Under the pieces are notes generated by a model. That model ran no database searches. It had not been told where the DNA came from and saw only the letters and a program-made list of their open reading frames with translations. Shown in pieces: positions 14,840 through 22,414 of a stretch of 22,838 bases of DNA. The translations under genes and the position numbers were made by a program. The stretch is from DATAEK01 sp036258055 (lineage in GTDB: Bacteria; Acidobacteriota; Vicinamibacteria; Vicinamibacterales; 2-12-FULL-66-21): assembly GCA_036258055.1 (NCBI GenBank), contig DATAEK010000123.1, positions 1 to 22,838 on the forward strand. The letters are read 5' to 3'. Every line of letters starts with the position of its first letter. The stretch's first letter is position 1.

Positions 14840-15415
14840 ATGAACAGGTACGGGGCGCGAGAGCTGGCGGCATCCTTCCGCACGGTTCGGAAGAATACCA
14901 TTGCCATCGCCGAGGACATTGCCGCCGATAAGTACGGCTTCAGGCCGACACCGGACGTGATGAGCGTCGGCGAACAACTCGCGCACGTCGCGGTGGCGCC
15001 GGGCTGGCAGATCTTCGTCCAGGGCGAGCACGTCACGCACATCGACTTCGCGCTGTTCGGAATGTACGCGACGCGTCGGGCGGCTGAGGAGAAGGCGCTC
15101 ACCACGAAGGACGACATCCTCAAAGCCTTACGCGATCGTGGCGAGCAGTTCGCGGCGTTTCTGGAATCATTGAGCGAGGACACGCTCGATGAGGTCGTGA
15201 CGTTCCAGCCGCCAATCGAACCGGCGACGAAGACACGATTCGAGATGCTGCTCGGGGTGAAAGAGCACGAGATGCACCATCGAGCGCAGCTCATGCTCTT
15301 CGAGCGCCTCCTCGGAATCGTGCCCCACCTGACCCGGCGCCGCGAAGCCTTCCGGGCCTCAATGCAAACGCAAGGGCAGGCGCAGCAGCCGCAGGCGCAG
15401 GCGCAAGGCGCCTGA
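14840..15415 (+). CDS. DinB-fold family protein
   Basis: A 191-residue four-helix-bundle protein of the DinB/YfiT superfamily. Potential metal ligands in family positions are His49 in GEQLAHVAVAPGW and His143/His147 in KEHEMHHRAQLM (the H-x3-H pair). 'KYGFRPTPDVMSVGEQLAHV' is the classic N-terminal DinB signature. Members include thiol-dependent S-transferases (bacillithiol or mycothiol users) and DNA-damage-inducible proteins of unknown role; most Acidobacteriota copies are uncharacterised. The last ~17 residues are a Gln/Ala-rich tail (QGQAQQPQAQAQGA) coded by imperfect CGCAGG-like hexamers, probably a disordered tail grown by slippage. The M28 peptidase starts 14 bp after the stop, so the two are probably one transcript. 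Confidence 0.88.
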   Translation: MNRYGARELAASFRTVRKNTIAIAEDIAADKYGFRPTPDVMSVGEQLAHVAVAPGWQIFVQGEHVTHIDFALFGMYATRRAAEEKALTTKDDILKALRDRGEQFAAFLESLSEDTLDEVVTFQPPIEPATKTRFEMLLGVKEHEMHHRAQLMLFERLLGIVPHLTRRREAFRASMQTQGQAQQPQAQAQGA

Positions 15416-15428
15416 GACGTCGCGGATC

Positions 15429-16367
15429 ATGCTCAGCAGACCAGCTGCCGCCACGCTCGTCTGGATCGGACTATCGGTTGCCGGTCCTGCAGCGTGGCGG
15501 CAGCAGGTTGCCGTGGACACGTCACAGCTGATGCGTGACGTGAGCGTACTGGCGGCCGACGACATGGAAGGCCGGCTGGTCGGGTCAGCGGGCAGCGCCA
15601 AGGCACGCGCGTACATCCTTGGACGGTTTCGTGAAGCCGGAATCCAGGCTATCGGGAATGACTACGAGCGGCCCTTCACCTACAAATCGGGCGAGACCGA
15701 ACGTCGCGGTGTGAACCTCGTCGGAATCGTGACTGGCAGCCAGGACCGCGATCACGTGATCGTACTGACGGCGCACTACGATCACATCGGCATCCGGAAC
15801 GGCGAGGTGTTCAACGGCGCCGACGACAACGCGTCAGGTGTAGCGGCGCTTCTCGCCGCGGCGGCGTCGCTCTCCCGCGACAAGCCCAGACACTCCATCG
15901 TCATTGCCGCGCTCGACGCCGAAGAATCCGGACTCCACGGCGCGCGCGCCTTCATGGCCGATCCGCCGGTGCCGCGCGCGGCCATTGCGCTCAACCTGAA
16001 CCTCGACATGGTCGGCCGTGACGCGACGAACACGCTGTATGCCGTCGGCACGCACCAGTATCCGTTCCTGAAGCCGTATCTCGAGCGGGTCGCTCAACCG
16101 CCCGTCAAACTGATCCTCGGCCACGACGTTCCGGGAGCGAAGGAGGAGGACTGGACGAAGGACTCCGATCACTACGTCTTCCACCAGGCCGGCATCCCGT
16201 TCGTGTACTTCGGCGTCGAAGACTTCGCGCAACATCACCGCGCGACCGATGACGCGGCGACGATCACGAAGGAGTTCTTCGCGGGTGCGGCCGCAACCAT
16301 CATTGCCGCGGTCAGGCTCTTCGATCAGAACTTGGAAGAAATCCGCAAGCAGACGCCGGCACGCTAG
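15429..16367 (+). CDS. Secreted M28-family zinc metallopeptidase
   Basis: A 312-residue exported aminopeptidase-like enzyme. Residues 1-23 make a signal peptide. The peptidase domain carries the expected dinuclear zinc site: His116 in TAHYDHIG, Asp132 in NGADDNASG (bridging), catalytic Glu165 with Glu166 in LDAEESGLHG, Asp193 in NLNLDMVGR, and the last His in FAQHHRATDD. Family members release N-terminal amino acids from peptides outside the cytoplasm. The chain is short for the family and has no PA or other accessory domain. It is 14 bp downstream of the DinB-like gene. Its stop codon TAG shares the tetranucleotide CTAG (16364-16367) with the stop of the convergent ligase gene, so there is no room for a terminator between them. 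Confidence 0.92.
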   Translation: MLSRPAAATLVWIGLSVAGPAAWRQQVAVDTSQLMRDVSVLAADDMEGRLVGSAGSAKARAYILGRFREAGIQAIGNDYERPFTYKSGETERRGVNLVGIVTGSQDRDHVIVLTAHYDHIGIRNGEVFNGADDNASGVAALLAAAASLSRDKPRHSIVIAALDAEESGLHGARAFMADPPVPRAAIALNLNLDMVGRDATNTLYAVGTHQYPFLKPYLERVAQPPVKLILGHDVPGAKEEDWTKDSDHYVFHQAGIPFVYFGVEDFAQHHRATDDAATITKEFFAGAAATIIAAVRLFDQNLEEIRKQTPAR

Positions 16368-18064
16368 GGACCCAGCAGCTGTTTAACGGCCTCGAGCGTG
16401 TCCGCCTCCTCCGGCCGCTTGTCCTTTCGCCAGCGCAGCATCCGTGGGAAGCGGACGGCAATCCCGGATCGATGGCGGCTCGACTTCGCGATCGCCTCGA
16501 AGCCGAGCTCGAAGACATGCACCGGCTCGACGTGACGGACCGGTCCGAACCGCTCCCGGGTATGCCGGCGGATCCAGCGATCCATCTCGGCGATCTCGTC
16601 GTTGGACAGCCCTGAGTAGGCTTTCGCGATTGGCACGAGCTCACCGTCGTCCCACACACCGAACGTGTAGTCCGTCAACAGGCTGGCACGGCGGCCGCTT
16701 CCCGGCTGGGCGTAGATCAGCACCGCGTCGATCGTGAACGGATCGATCTTCCACTTCCACCAGTCGCCACGTTTGCGTCCGACGCCGTATGCGGATGTCA
16801 GACGCTTGAGCATGAACCCCTCGACGCCGCGGGTGCGCGACTCGTGACGGAGCCGTGCGAGCGCGTCCCACGAAGAGGTGTGCACGAGCGGCGACAGCTC
16901 CAGAACTGGTGTGATCGGAAGCTCCACCGGCGGAGGTGCCGCCGGTTCACGTGGCTCGCTCGTGAGCATGAACTCTTCAGGTGGCGCGGTTTCGATTCGT
17001 GCAGGCGGCTGAACCGGCGGAATGGCGTCAGCGATCAGGCGTTCGAGGCGCTCGCGTCGTTCGAGCAGCGGCCGCGCGCGGATGTCCTGACCGCGATCCT
17101 CGAGGACGTCGTAGGTCATGAACACGACCGGTACCGTACGTACCAGCCGCTCGATTTGCGTCAGACGGCCGATGCGCTGTTGCAGCGCAGAGAAAGGGAG
17201 CGGGCGATCGTCGCGGAAGGCGAGAACCTCGCCGTCGAGCACGGTACCCTCCGGCAGCCGCAGCCCCGCTGCCGAGATTTCCGGAAACCGGTGAGTGATC
17301 AGCTCTTCACCGCGTGACCACAAATGGACGTCGGCGCCGCGCCGTACGAGCTGCGCGCGGATGCCATCCCACTTCCACTCGATCAGCCACTCTGCCGGAT
17401 CGCCGAGGACTTCGGGCGATTCATCGAGCGGCGACGCCAGAAAGAAGGGATACGGACGCGATCGGTCCTCGTCGGTGTGCTCGTGGGAAAGCAGCGCCGA
17501 GTACCACTCCGCGGTTGGCGTCCAGTCGCCCATCAACCGCGCGGCGATCGTCGTCACCGGCAGCGCCGCTGCCTGCGCGAGCGCGCGGACGGCGAGCGTC
17601 TGCGAGACCCCGAGACGCAGCTCACCGGTCAGGAGCTTCATCAGGATGAAGCGTTGCAGGCGATCGAGCGATCGCCACCACGACGTCACGCGACGCTGCT
17701 GCGCGATGGGGTCCATCGTCCGGAGCGGCAGAATGCGTTCTTCGAGCCATCGGGCGAGCGGGACATCCTCCGCCGGCACCGACGGCAGCTGGTCGAGCAC
17801 GAGCGCGACGACCTCGGCACCGTCACCGACGACGGAATAGCACTCTTCGATCAGCCACGGCTCGAGCCCCGTGGCGGCCACGGTCCAGTCGTGCAGCGAC
17901 ATGTACGGCAGGAGGCGCTTGAGACGCCGGCCGGTCAGGAAGAACACGGCCCAGGCCGCGTCGGCCGGCGGCGCGGTCGCGAAGTACGCTGCCATCGCGG
18001 CGACCTTGGCGTTCGTGGACGTCGTGCGATCGATGGCGTCGAAGAGTTGTGCGAAGCGTTGCAT
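16364..18064 (-). CDS. ATP-dependent DNA ligase, repair-cluster type
   Basis: A 566-residue ligase of the bacterial group encoded with Lhr-type helicase, MBL exonuclease and PdeM phosphoesterase ('cisplatin damage response' ligase). It opens with MQRFAQLFDAIDRTTSTNAK followed by the KVAAMAAYF and FFLTGRRLKRLL segments of its N-terminal domain. Adenylation domain: motif I EWKWDGIRAQ with Lys231, motif III VVFMTYDVLE, motif IV EGFMLKR, motif V WWKWKIDP. The OB-fold follows from about 442. Between motifs III and IV, residues about 346-394 form a Pro/Glu-rich insert absent from the ligases I know of. Start ATG 18064 begins exactly as the family does; the frame upstream to 18913 is a shadow of the exonuclease gene. 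The enzyme seals nicks in repair. The exonuclease gene lies upstream on the same strand, 209 bp away. Confidence 0.93.
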   Translation of the reverse strand: MQRFAQLFDAIDRTTSTNAKVAAMAAYFATAPPADAAWAVFFLTGRRLKRLLPYMSLHDWTVAATGLEPWLIEECYSVVGDGAEVVALVLDQLPSVPAEDVPLARWLEERILPLRTMDPIAQQRRVTSWWRSLDRLQRFILMKLLTGELRLGVSQTLAVRALAQAAALPVTTIAARLMGDWTPTAEWYSALLSHEHTDEDRSRPYPFFLASPLDESPEVLGDPAEWLIEWKWDGIRAQLVRRGADVHLWSRGEELITHRFPEISAAGLRLPEGTVLDGEVLAFRDDRPLPFSALQQRIGRLTQIERLVRTVPVVFMTYDVLEDRGQDIRARPLLERRERLERLIADAIPPVQPPARIETAPPEEFMLTSEPREPAAPPPVELPITPVLELSPLVHTSSWDALARLRHESRTRGVEGFMLKRLTSAYGVGRKRGDWWKWKIDPFTIDAVLIYAQPGSGRRASLLTDYTFGVWDDGELVPIAKAYSGLSNDEIAEMDRWIRRHTRERFGPVRHVEPVHVFELGFEAIAKSSRHRSGIAVRFPRMLRWRKDKRPEEADTLEAVKQLLGP

Positions 18065-18076
18065 CTTATGAGTTGT

Positions 18077-18145
18077 GTCGTGGGGCCCACCCCCACGACC
18101 TGCCAGCGCTCGCTGCGGCTCAAGGCTGCTCGCGCCGCTGGCTAG
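18077..18145 (+). repeat. CCCAC-loop hairpin plus 38-bp tail
   Basis: GTCGTGGGG (18077-18085) pairs with CCCCACGAC (18091-18099) around CCCAC, one C shorter than the other copies. CTGCCAGCGCTCGC continues exactly as after copy 2 at 11210, and the tail at 18108-18145 matches 11282-11319. It lies 12 bp upstream of the ligase start codon. Confidence 0.88.
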
Positions 18146-18213
18146 TGGCGTTCGGGTGCTTGGATCGGTAATCAGTCTGTCTCGAGCGCCCCGTTCCCGA
18201 GCCTGCCCCGATC

Positions 18214-18268
18214 TGTAGCGTCCGGCTTCAGCCTGACCGTCCTGAGCGCCGAACGCCGAGCCCCGAAT
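18214..18268 (+). repeat. GTCCGGCT palindrome (decayed) plus CCGAACG heptamers, copy C
   Basis: TGTAGC, then GTCCGGCTTCAGCCTGAC (one arm mismatch), then four 7-mers (CCTGAGC, GCCGAAC, GCCGAGC, CCCGAAT). Same order of parts as copies A and B at 11518-11640. It ends just before the exonuclease stop codon. Confidence 0.85.
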
Positions 18269-18273
18269 TCCCG

Positions 18274-19260
18274 TTACTCCACTTCCCCCTCCCACGCCGT
18301 CCGGATGATCCCGGCGTCTTGCCCCATCTCTCGCAGATAGCGGGCAAGCGGCTCCGCGTGGCCGTGGGTGGCAAGGACACGCGTGGCGCCTGTCTCCGCG
18401 ATCGTGCCGAGCAGCGCAGGCCAGTCGGCGTGGTCGGACAGGACGAAGCCGCGATCGAACGCGCGCTGGCGCCGGACGCCGCGTACGCGCATCAGCCCGG
18501 AGGCGAAGGCATCGGAGATCTCGCCCAGGCGCCGCATCCAGGGAGTTCCGCGCGCCGGGAGCGGCGCGAGCACCAACTCTCCGGCGAACGAGGAGCCACG
18601 CGGGCGTTCGGTGGCGGATGCGACCGGCAGCAGGTGAATGCCTGCCTCCCGATACGCATCGATCATCGGAAGCATCATGCCGTGCACGAACACGATGCGG
18701 TCCGTCAGTCGGCCGAGCTCGGCGAGCACACGCTGCGCTTTGCCGATGGTGTAACAGAAGAGGACCGACGTGCGTCCGGCGGTCGCGTTGTCCGACCACC
18801 ACGCCGCGATGTCGTCGACAACCCGATCGGTGGCATCCCACCTGTAAATCGGAAGGGCGAAGGTGGACTCGGTGATGAACGTATCGCAACGCAACGGCTC
18901 GAACGGTGTGCACGTCGCATCAGCCGCGCGCTTGTAATCGCCAGAGATCACCCAGACGCCATCGGCACCGCTGAGCCGGATTTGTGCGGACCCCAGGACA
19001 TGGCCGGCGGGATGGAAGCTCACCTCCACCGAACCGAGCTGAACGATCTCCCCGTAGTCCGCGGTCTGGATCGATGCGTCACTGCCGAATCGGCGACGGA
19101 GGAGTCGCGCGCAGTCGGTCGTACAGAGGTACGCGTCGCTGCCGGGGCGGGCGTGATCGCCGTGCGCGTGCGTGATGATCGCGCGCGGAACCGGTTGCCA
19201 GGGATCGATGTGGAACCCTCCGGCCGGGCAGAACAGGCCCGCCGAGGTCTCGGTCAACAT
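18274..19260 (-). CDS. Ligase-associated MBL-fold DNA exonuclease
   Basis: A 328-residue beta-CASP/SNM1-like MBL protein matching the exonuclease that accompanies the repair ligase. Motifs in order are the opening GLFCPAGGFHIDPW, HAHGDHA (31-37), the GHVLGSAQI segment, SGDYK, TESTF, VHGMM, LSDHADW and a closing THGHAEP. These are the metal- and DNA-binding signatures of the family. Start ATG 19260 gives the typical N-terminus; the frame extends to 19359, but the extra residues are Arg/Pro-rich and overlap the divergent promoter region. The protein would trim 3' or 5' ends before ligation. In other bacteria the set also includes an Lhr-type DEXH helicase and PdeM, neither of which is present in this window. 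The divergent DDAH-like gene begins 94 bp away, so the two promoters share that short region. Confidence 0.92.
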   Translation of the reverse strand: MLTETSAGLFCPAGGFHIDPWQPVPRAIITHAHGDHARPGSDAYLCTTDCARLLRRRFGSDASIQTADYGEIVQLGSVEVSFHPAGHVLGSAQIRLSGADGVWVISGDYKRAADATCTPFEPLRCDTFITESTFALPIYRWDATDRVVDDIAAWWSDNATAGRTSVLFCYTIGKAQRVLAELGRLTDRIVFVHGMMLPMIDAYREAGIHLLPVASATERPRGSSFAGELVLAPLPARGTPWMRRLGEISDAFASGLMRVRGVRRQRAFDRGFVLSDHADWPALLGTIAETGATRVLATHGHAEPLARYLREMGQDAGIIRTAWEGEVE

Positions 19261-19353
19261 CGTCTGCGATTGTACCAAGGCGCATGAGTGGCCTCGCGGC
19301 GAGGGGGGTGGCGGTGTCGTACAGCGGTTCGTGCGACTAGAATAACGACGTTC

Positions 19354-20133
19354 ATGCACGCCGGCATGCTCGTCGCGCTCACCCGCGCCGTTCCTCCCTC
19401 AATCGTCGACTGCGAGCTCACCCACATGGCGCGGACGCCGATCGACGTTCGCATCGCGAGAGCGCAACACCATCAGTACGAGCAGACGCTGCGCGCGCTC
19501 GGGTGCCGCGTGGAGCACGTACCGGCAGCGCCTGACCTGCCGGATTCCGTGTTCATCGAAGACACAGCGGTCGTTTTCGACGAGGTGGCGGTGATCACGC
19601 GGCCCGGCGCGATCTCACGCCGGGCCGAACCGCAGGCGGTCGCGACCGCGCTGTCGCGTTATCGGCCGCTCCGCCGCATCCAGCCGCCGGCAACGATCGA
19701 CGGCGGCGACGTCCTCGTCATCGGACGACGGGTTTTCATCGGCCTGTCGACGCGTACGAACGAGGAGGGAGTACGGCAATTCACCGATGCGCTGGCCCGC
19801 TTCGGCTACAACGTGACCGGGCTGCCGGTCGATGGCTGTCTGCACCTCAAGTCGGCGGTGACCGCGGCCGCGGACGATCTGCTGATTCTCGATCCGGTGT
19901 CGATCGATCCACGCCGGTTCGACGGTCTTCGCTGGATCGAAACGCCTCCCGATGAACGGCACGCCGCCAACGTGCTGCGCATCGGCGGGACCGTTGTGTG
20001 TCCGGAGGACGCGCCGGTTACACGGCGTCGACTCGAGGATGCGGGGCTGTCCGTACGAACGACGGCAGCGTCGGAGCTGGCCAAGGCCGAGGGCGGCCTG
20101 ACCTGCTGCAGTGTGATCTTCCGCATCCCGTGA
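19354..20133 (+). CDS. Dimethylarginine dimethylaminohydrolase (DDAH)-like enzyme
   Basis: A 259-residue guanidine-modifying enzyme. Markers of the DDAH branch of the amidinotransferase fold are LVALTRAVPPSI at the N-terminus, LPDSVFIEDTAVV (62-74), TIDGGDVL (114-121), catalytic His164 in GCLHLKS, and the nucleophilic Cys in the terminal GGLTCCSVIF (251 or 252). DDAH hydrolyses N-omega-methylated arginines to citrulline plus methylamine or dimethylamine. Some bacterial relatives are plain arginine or ornithine-pathway enzymes, so methylarginine specificity is likely but not proven. ATG 19354 is used; ATG 19366 gives the more typical family start (MLVALTRAV) and is equally possible, as neither has a ribosome-binding site. 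No arginine-catabolic neighbours are in the window; the gene stands alone. Confidence 0.9.
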   Translation: MHAGMLVALTRAVPPSIVDCELTHMARTPIDVRIARAQHHQYEQTLRALGCRVEHVPAAPDLPDSVFIEDTAVVFDEVAVITRPGAISRRAEPQAVATALSRYRPLRRIQPPATIDGGDVLVIGRRVFIGLSTRTNEEGVRQFTDALARFGYNVTGLPVDGCLHLKSAVTAAADDLLILDPVSIDPRRFDGLRWIETPPDERHAANVLRIGGTVVCPEDAPVTRRRLEDAGLSVRTTAASELAKAEGGLTCCSVIFRIP

Positions 20134-20203
20134 TCGAGATCGCTCTGATGGAGCAGGCGTGTCGCTGAGTCGCACTATACTCGCCAGTGGAGTGAGGTTG
20201 TAG

Positions 20204-20257
20204 GTCCGGCTGAAGCCGGACAGCGACAGGTTTTGTGGCGTCCGGCTCGAGCCGGAC
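20204..20257 (+). repeat. Two adjacent GTCCGGCT palindromes
   Basis: GTCCGGCTGAAGCCGGAC (20204-20221; the reverse-oriented loop) and the fully self-complementary GTCCGGCTCGAGCCGGAC (20240-20257). The second ends 16 bp before the ribosome-binding site of the DUF1330 gene, so both could form hairpins in the leader of the DUF1330-RecQ transcript. Confidence 0.9.
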
Positions 20258-20273
20258 CCAGTTGATCAGTATC

Positions 20274-20278
20274 AGGAG
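20274..20278 (+). promoter_or_regulatory. Shine-Dalgarno deciding the DUF1330 GTG start
   Basis: AGGAG, 7 nt before GTG 20286. It favours this GTG over an in-frame upstream start at 20235, whose extra residues would be the translated palindrome. Confidence 0.75.
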
Positions 20279-20285
20279 CGCACGC

Positions 20286-20585
20286 GTGTCAGCCTACGTC
20301 ATCGCGAATGTGGACGTCCGGGATCCGGTCCGCTACGAGGACTACAGAAAGATGGTCGAGCCGACGTTGACGGCCTACGGCGGCAAGTTCATCGCGCGCG
20401 GTGGCGCCATCACGGTGCTCGAGGGGACGTGGCGGCCAAAGCGACTGGTGATCGTCGAATTCCCCTCGGCCGAGCGCGCGCAGGCGTGGTGGGACTCGCC
20501 GGAATACGCGCCGGCCAAGGCTCTGCGCCAGGCGACGTCCGAAGGCACGCTGCTCATTCTCGAAGGCGTTTCGCCCGCACCCTGA
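20286..20585 (+). CDS. DUF1330 family protein
   Basis: A 99-residue ferredoxin-like alpha/beta protein. Features typical of DUF1330 are the opening SAYVIANVDVRDPVRYEDYR, YGGKFIARGGA, VLEGTWRPKRLVIVEFPS, and AWWDSPEYAPAKALRQ. Members form small dimers; biochemical function is unknown. The start is GTG with a good ribosome-binding site, read into directly from a pair of palindromes. Its TGA overlaps the ATG of recQ by one base (TGATG), indicating that recQ is translated by re-initiation after this gene. Confidence 0.9.
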   Translation: MSAYVIANVDVRDPVRYEDYRKMVEPTLTAYGGKFIARGGAITVLEGTWRPKRLVIVEFPSAERAQAWWDSPEYAPAKALRQATSEGTLLILEGVSPAP

Positions 20586-22414
20586 TGCTTCCCGATACGA
20601 CCACGGGCGATCTTCAGGAGGTCCTGGCACGGTACTGGGGCTTCAGCGCATTCCGTCCCCTGCAACGCGAGGCGATGGACGCGATCCTCGCGGGTCGCGA
20701 TTCGCTCGTCGTCCTGCCCACGGGCGCCGGCAAGTCTCTCTGTTTTCAGGCTCCCGCACTGGTACGGCCGGGTCTTGCCGTAATCGTCTCGCCGCTGATC
20801 TCGCTGATGAAAGATCAGGTGGACACGCTCGTGGGCAATGGTGTCCCGGCCGCCTGCTTCAACAGCTCGCTCTCGACCGACGAGCGCGCGTCGGTAATGG
20901 CCGGGATGCGCGAGGGCCGTTACCGGCTCCTGTACGTGTCGCCCGAGCGCCTCGCGGGCGAGGGATCGGACGCGTTCGTCGCGAAGCTCACCCGCGCTGA
21001 CGTGAGCTTCCTGACCGTCGACGAGGCGCACTGCATCAGCCAGTGGGGCCATGACTTTCGTCCGGAGTATCGCCAGCTCGCGCGGCTGCGCACGGCCCTT
21101 GGCAACGTCAGTGTCCACGCGTACACGGCGACGGCGACGGCTCGCGTCCGGCGTGACATCGTCTCGCAGCTCGGCCTGCAGGATCCGATCGAGCTCGTCG
21201 GGTCGTTCGATCGGCCCAACCTCGTCTACCGCGTGCTCGCGCGCGCGGATCTGAAACGGCAACTCCTCGACGTGTTCGCGCGGCATCCGAAGCAGGCGGG
21301 GATCATCTACTGCACGTCGCGGCGCGAAGTGGACGCACTGGCCGCGTGGCTGACGGACTCCGGCGTCCGGGCGCGTCCCTACCACGCGGGTCTCTCGGAC
21401 GAGGACCGACACCGAAATCAAGACGCCTTCCTCGAGGAGCACGCGGACATCATCGTCGCTACCGTGGCGTTCGGTATGGGCATCGATCGATCCGACGTGC
21501 GGTTCGTGGTGCACGCTGGGGCGCCGCAGTCGCTGGAGCACTACCAGCAGGAATCGGGTCGCGCGGGGCGCGATGGACTCGAAGCCGAATGCCTGCTCGT
21601 CTACTCGACGGCGGATTTCCTGAAGTGGCGCGTGATGCTCGAGCGCAACGGCGAGCTCACCGACGCCAAGCGTGCGCTGATGCGCGACATGGAGCGGTAC
21701 GCCGCGAGTGTCGGCTGCCGTCATCGCTATCTCGTGGGTTATTTCGGCGAGGTGTACTCGCGGACCGACTGCGGCGCGTGCGACTACTGCCTCGAGGAGC
21801 TCGAGCCGCTGCCCGAGCCCGTGCAGCTCGCGCGAAAGGTGTTGTCCTGCATCGCGCGCGTCGAACAGCGGTTCGGCGCCGCGCATGTGACGAATGTCCT
21901 CCGCGGCAGCACGACCGAGCAGATCGTGTCGCGCGGGCACGACAAGCTCAGCACGTTCGGTCTGCTGCGCGACGGCAGCGTGGCGGAGGTGCGCGGCTAC
22001 ATCGAGCAGCTCGCCGCGCACGGGTTCCTGCGTCAGACCGACGGCGAGTTTCCGGTTCTCGTCCTCACGCCCACGGGCGTCGCGCTGCTGAAGGACGCAT
22101 CGAGCGCGCCCGACCTGTCGCTGGCGCGATTGCGGCGGCCGGTCAAGGGACGGCTGCCCAAACGGGCGCGGGTCGAGACCGAATCCTGGCAGGACGTCGA
22201 CCGCGATCTCTTCGAGCGGCTCCGGGCACTGCGTCTCGACATCGCACGCCAGCGCAACGTGCCGCCGTACGTGATCTTCCACGACACGACGTTGCGCGAA
22301 ATGGCGCGACTGAAGCCTGCGTCGCTCGACGCGCTGCGCCACGTCTACGGCGTCGGCGAACGAAAGGCGGCGGATTTGGGCGAAGCATTCCTGGAGGTGA
22401 TTGCGGGACGCTAG
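20585..22414 (+). CDS. recQ: RecQ family ATP-dependent DNA helicase
   Basis: A 609-residue 3'-5' superfamily 2 helicase with the full bacterial RecQ layout. Motif 0 FRPLQREA (23-30), Walker A LPTGAGKS (44-51), DEAH at 146-149 followed by the aromatic-rich loop CISQWGHDFRPEY, motif V ATVAFGMGIDRSDVRFVVH, and motif VI QQESGRAGRDG (321-331). The zinc site follows: Cys378, Cys396, Cys399, Cys402 (CGACDYC). A winged-helix RQC domain occupies about 405-520, and an HRDC domain about 540-609 (LFERLRALRLDIARQRNVPPYVIFHD). RecQ unwinds forks, D-loops and gapped duplexes in RecF-type recombination. ATG 20585 overlaps the DUF1330 stop; the frame open from 20429 is a shadow in that gene. It is about 1.3 kb downstream of the exonuclease gene, separated by DDAH and DUF1330 and on the opposite strand. 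Confidence 0.96.
   Translation: MLPDTTTGDLQEVLARYWGFSAFRPLQREAMDAILAGRDSLVVLPTGAGKSLCFQAPALVRPGLAVIVSPLISLMKDQVDTLVGNGVPAACFNSSLSTDERASVMAGMREGRYRLLYVSPERLAGEGSDAFVAKLTRADVSFLTVDEAHCISQWGHDFRPEYRQLARLRTALGNVSVHAYTATATARVRRDIVSQLGLQDPIELVGSFDRPNLVYRVLARADLKRQLLDVFARHPKQAGIIYCTSRREVDALAAWLTDSGVRARPYHAGLSDEDRHRNQDAFLEEHADIIVATVAFGMGIDRSDVRFVVHAGAPQSLEHYQQESGRAGRDGLEAECLLVYSTADFLKWRVMLERNGELTDAKRALMRDMERYAASVGCRHRYLVGYFGEVYSRTDCGACDYCLEELEPLPEPVQLARKVLSCIARVEQRFGAAHVTNVLRGSTTEQIVSRGHDKLSTFGLLRDGSVAEVRGYIEQLAAHGFLRQTDGEFPVLVLTPTGVALLKDASSAPDLSLARLRRPVKGRLPKRARVETESWQDVDRDLFERLRALRLDIARQRNVPPYVIFHDTTLREMARLKPASLDALRHVYGVGERKAADLGEAFLEVIAGR

Larger units (their letters stand above)
18065..18273. other. 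209-bp gap between exonuclease and ligase, mostly repeat
   Basis: Contains a CCCCAC-loop-type hairpin with its 38-bp tail, then a degenerate palindrome with CCGAACG heptamers. About 65 bp between them (18146-18213) show only loose 7-bp periodicity. No gene is supported. Confidence 0.8.

Noticed and set aside
18065..18913. N-terminal extension of the DNA ligase
   Set aside because: It crosses the repeat gap and runs inside the exonuclease gene in another frame; the ligase family starts at MQRFAQLFDA (18064).
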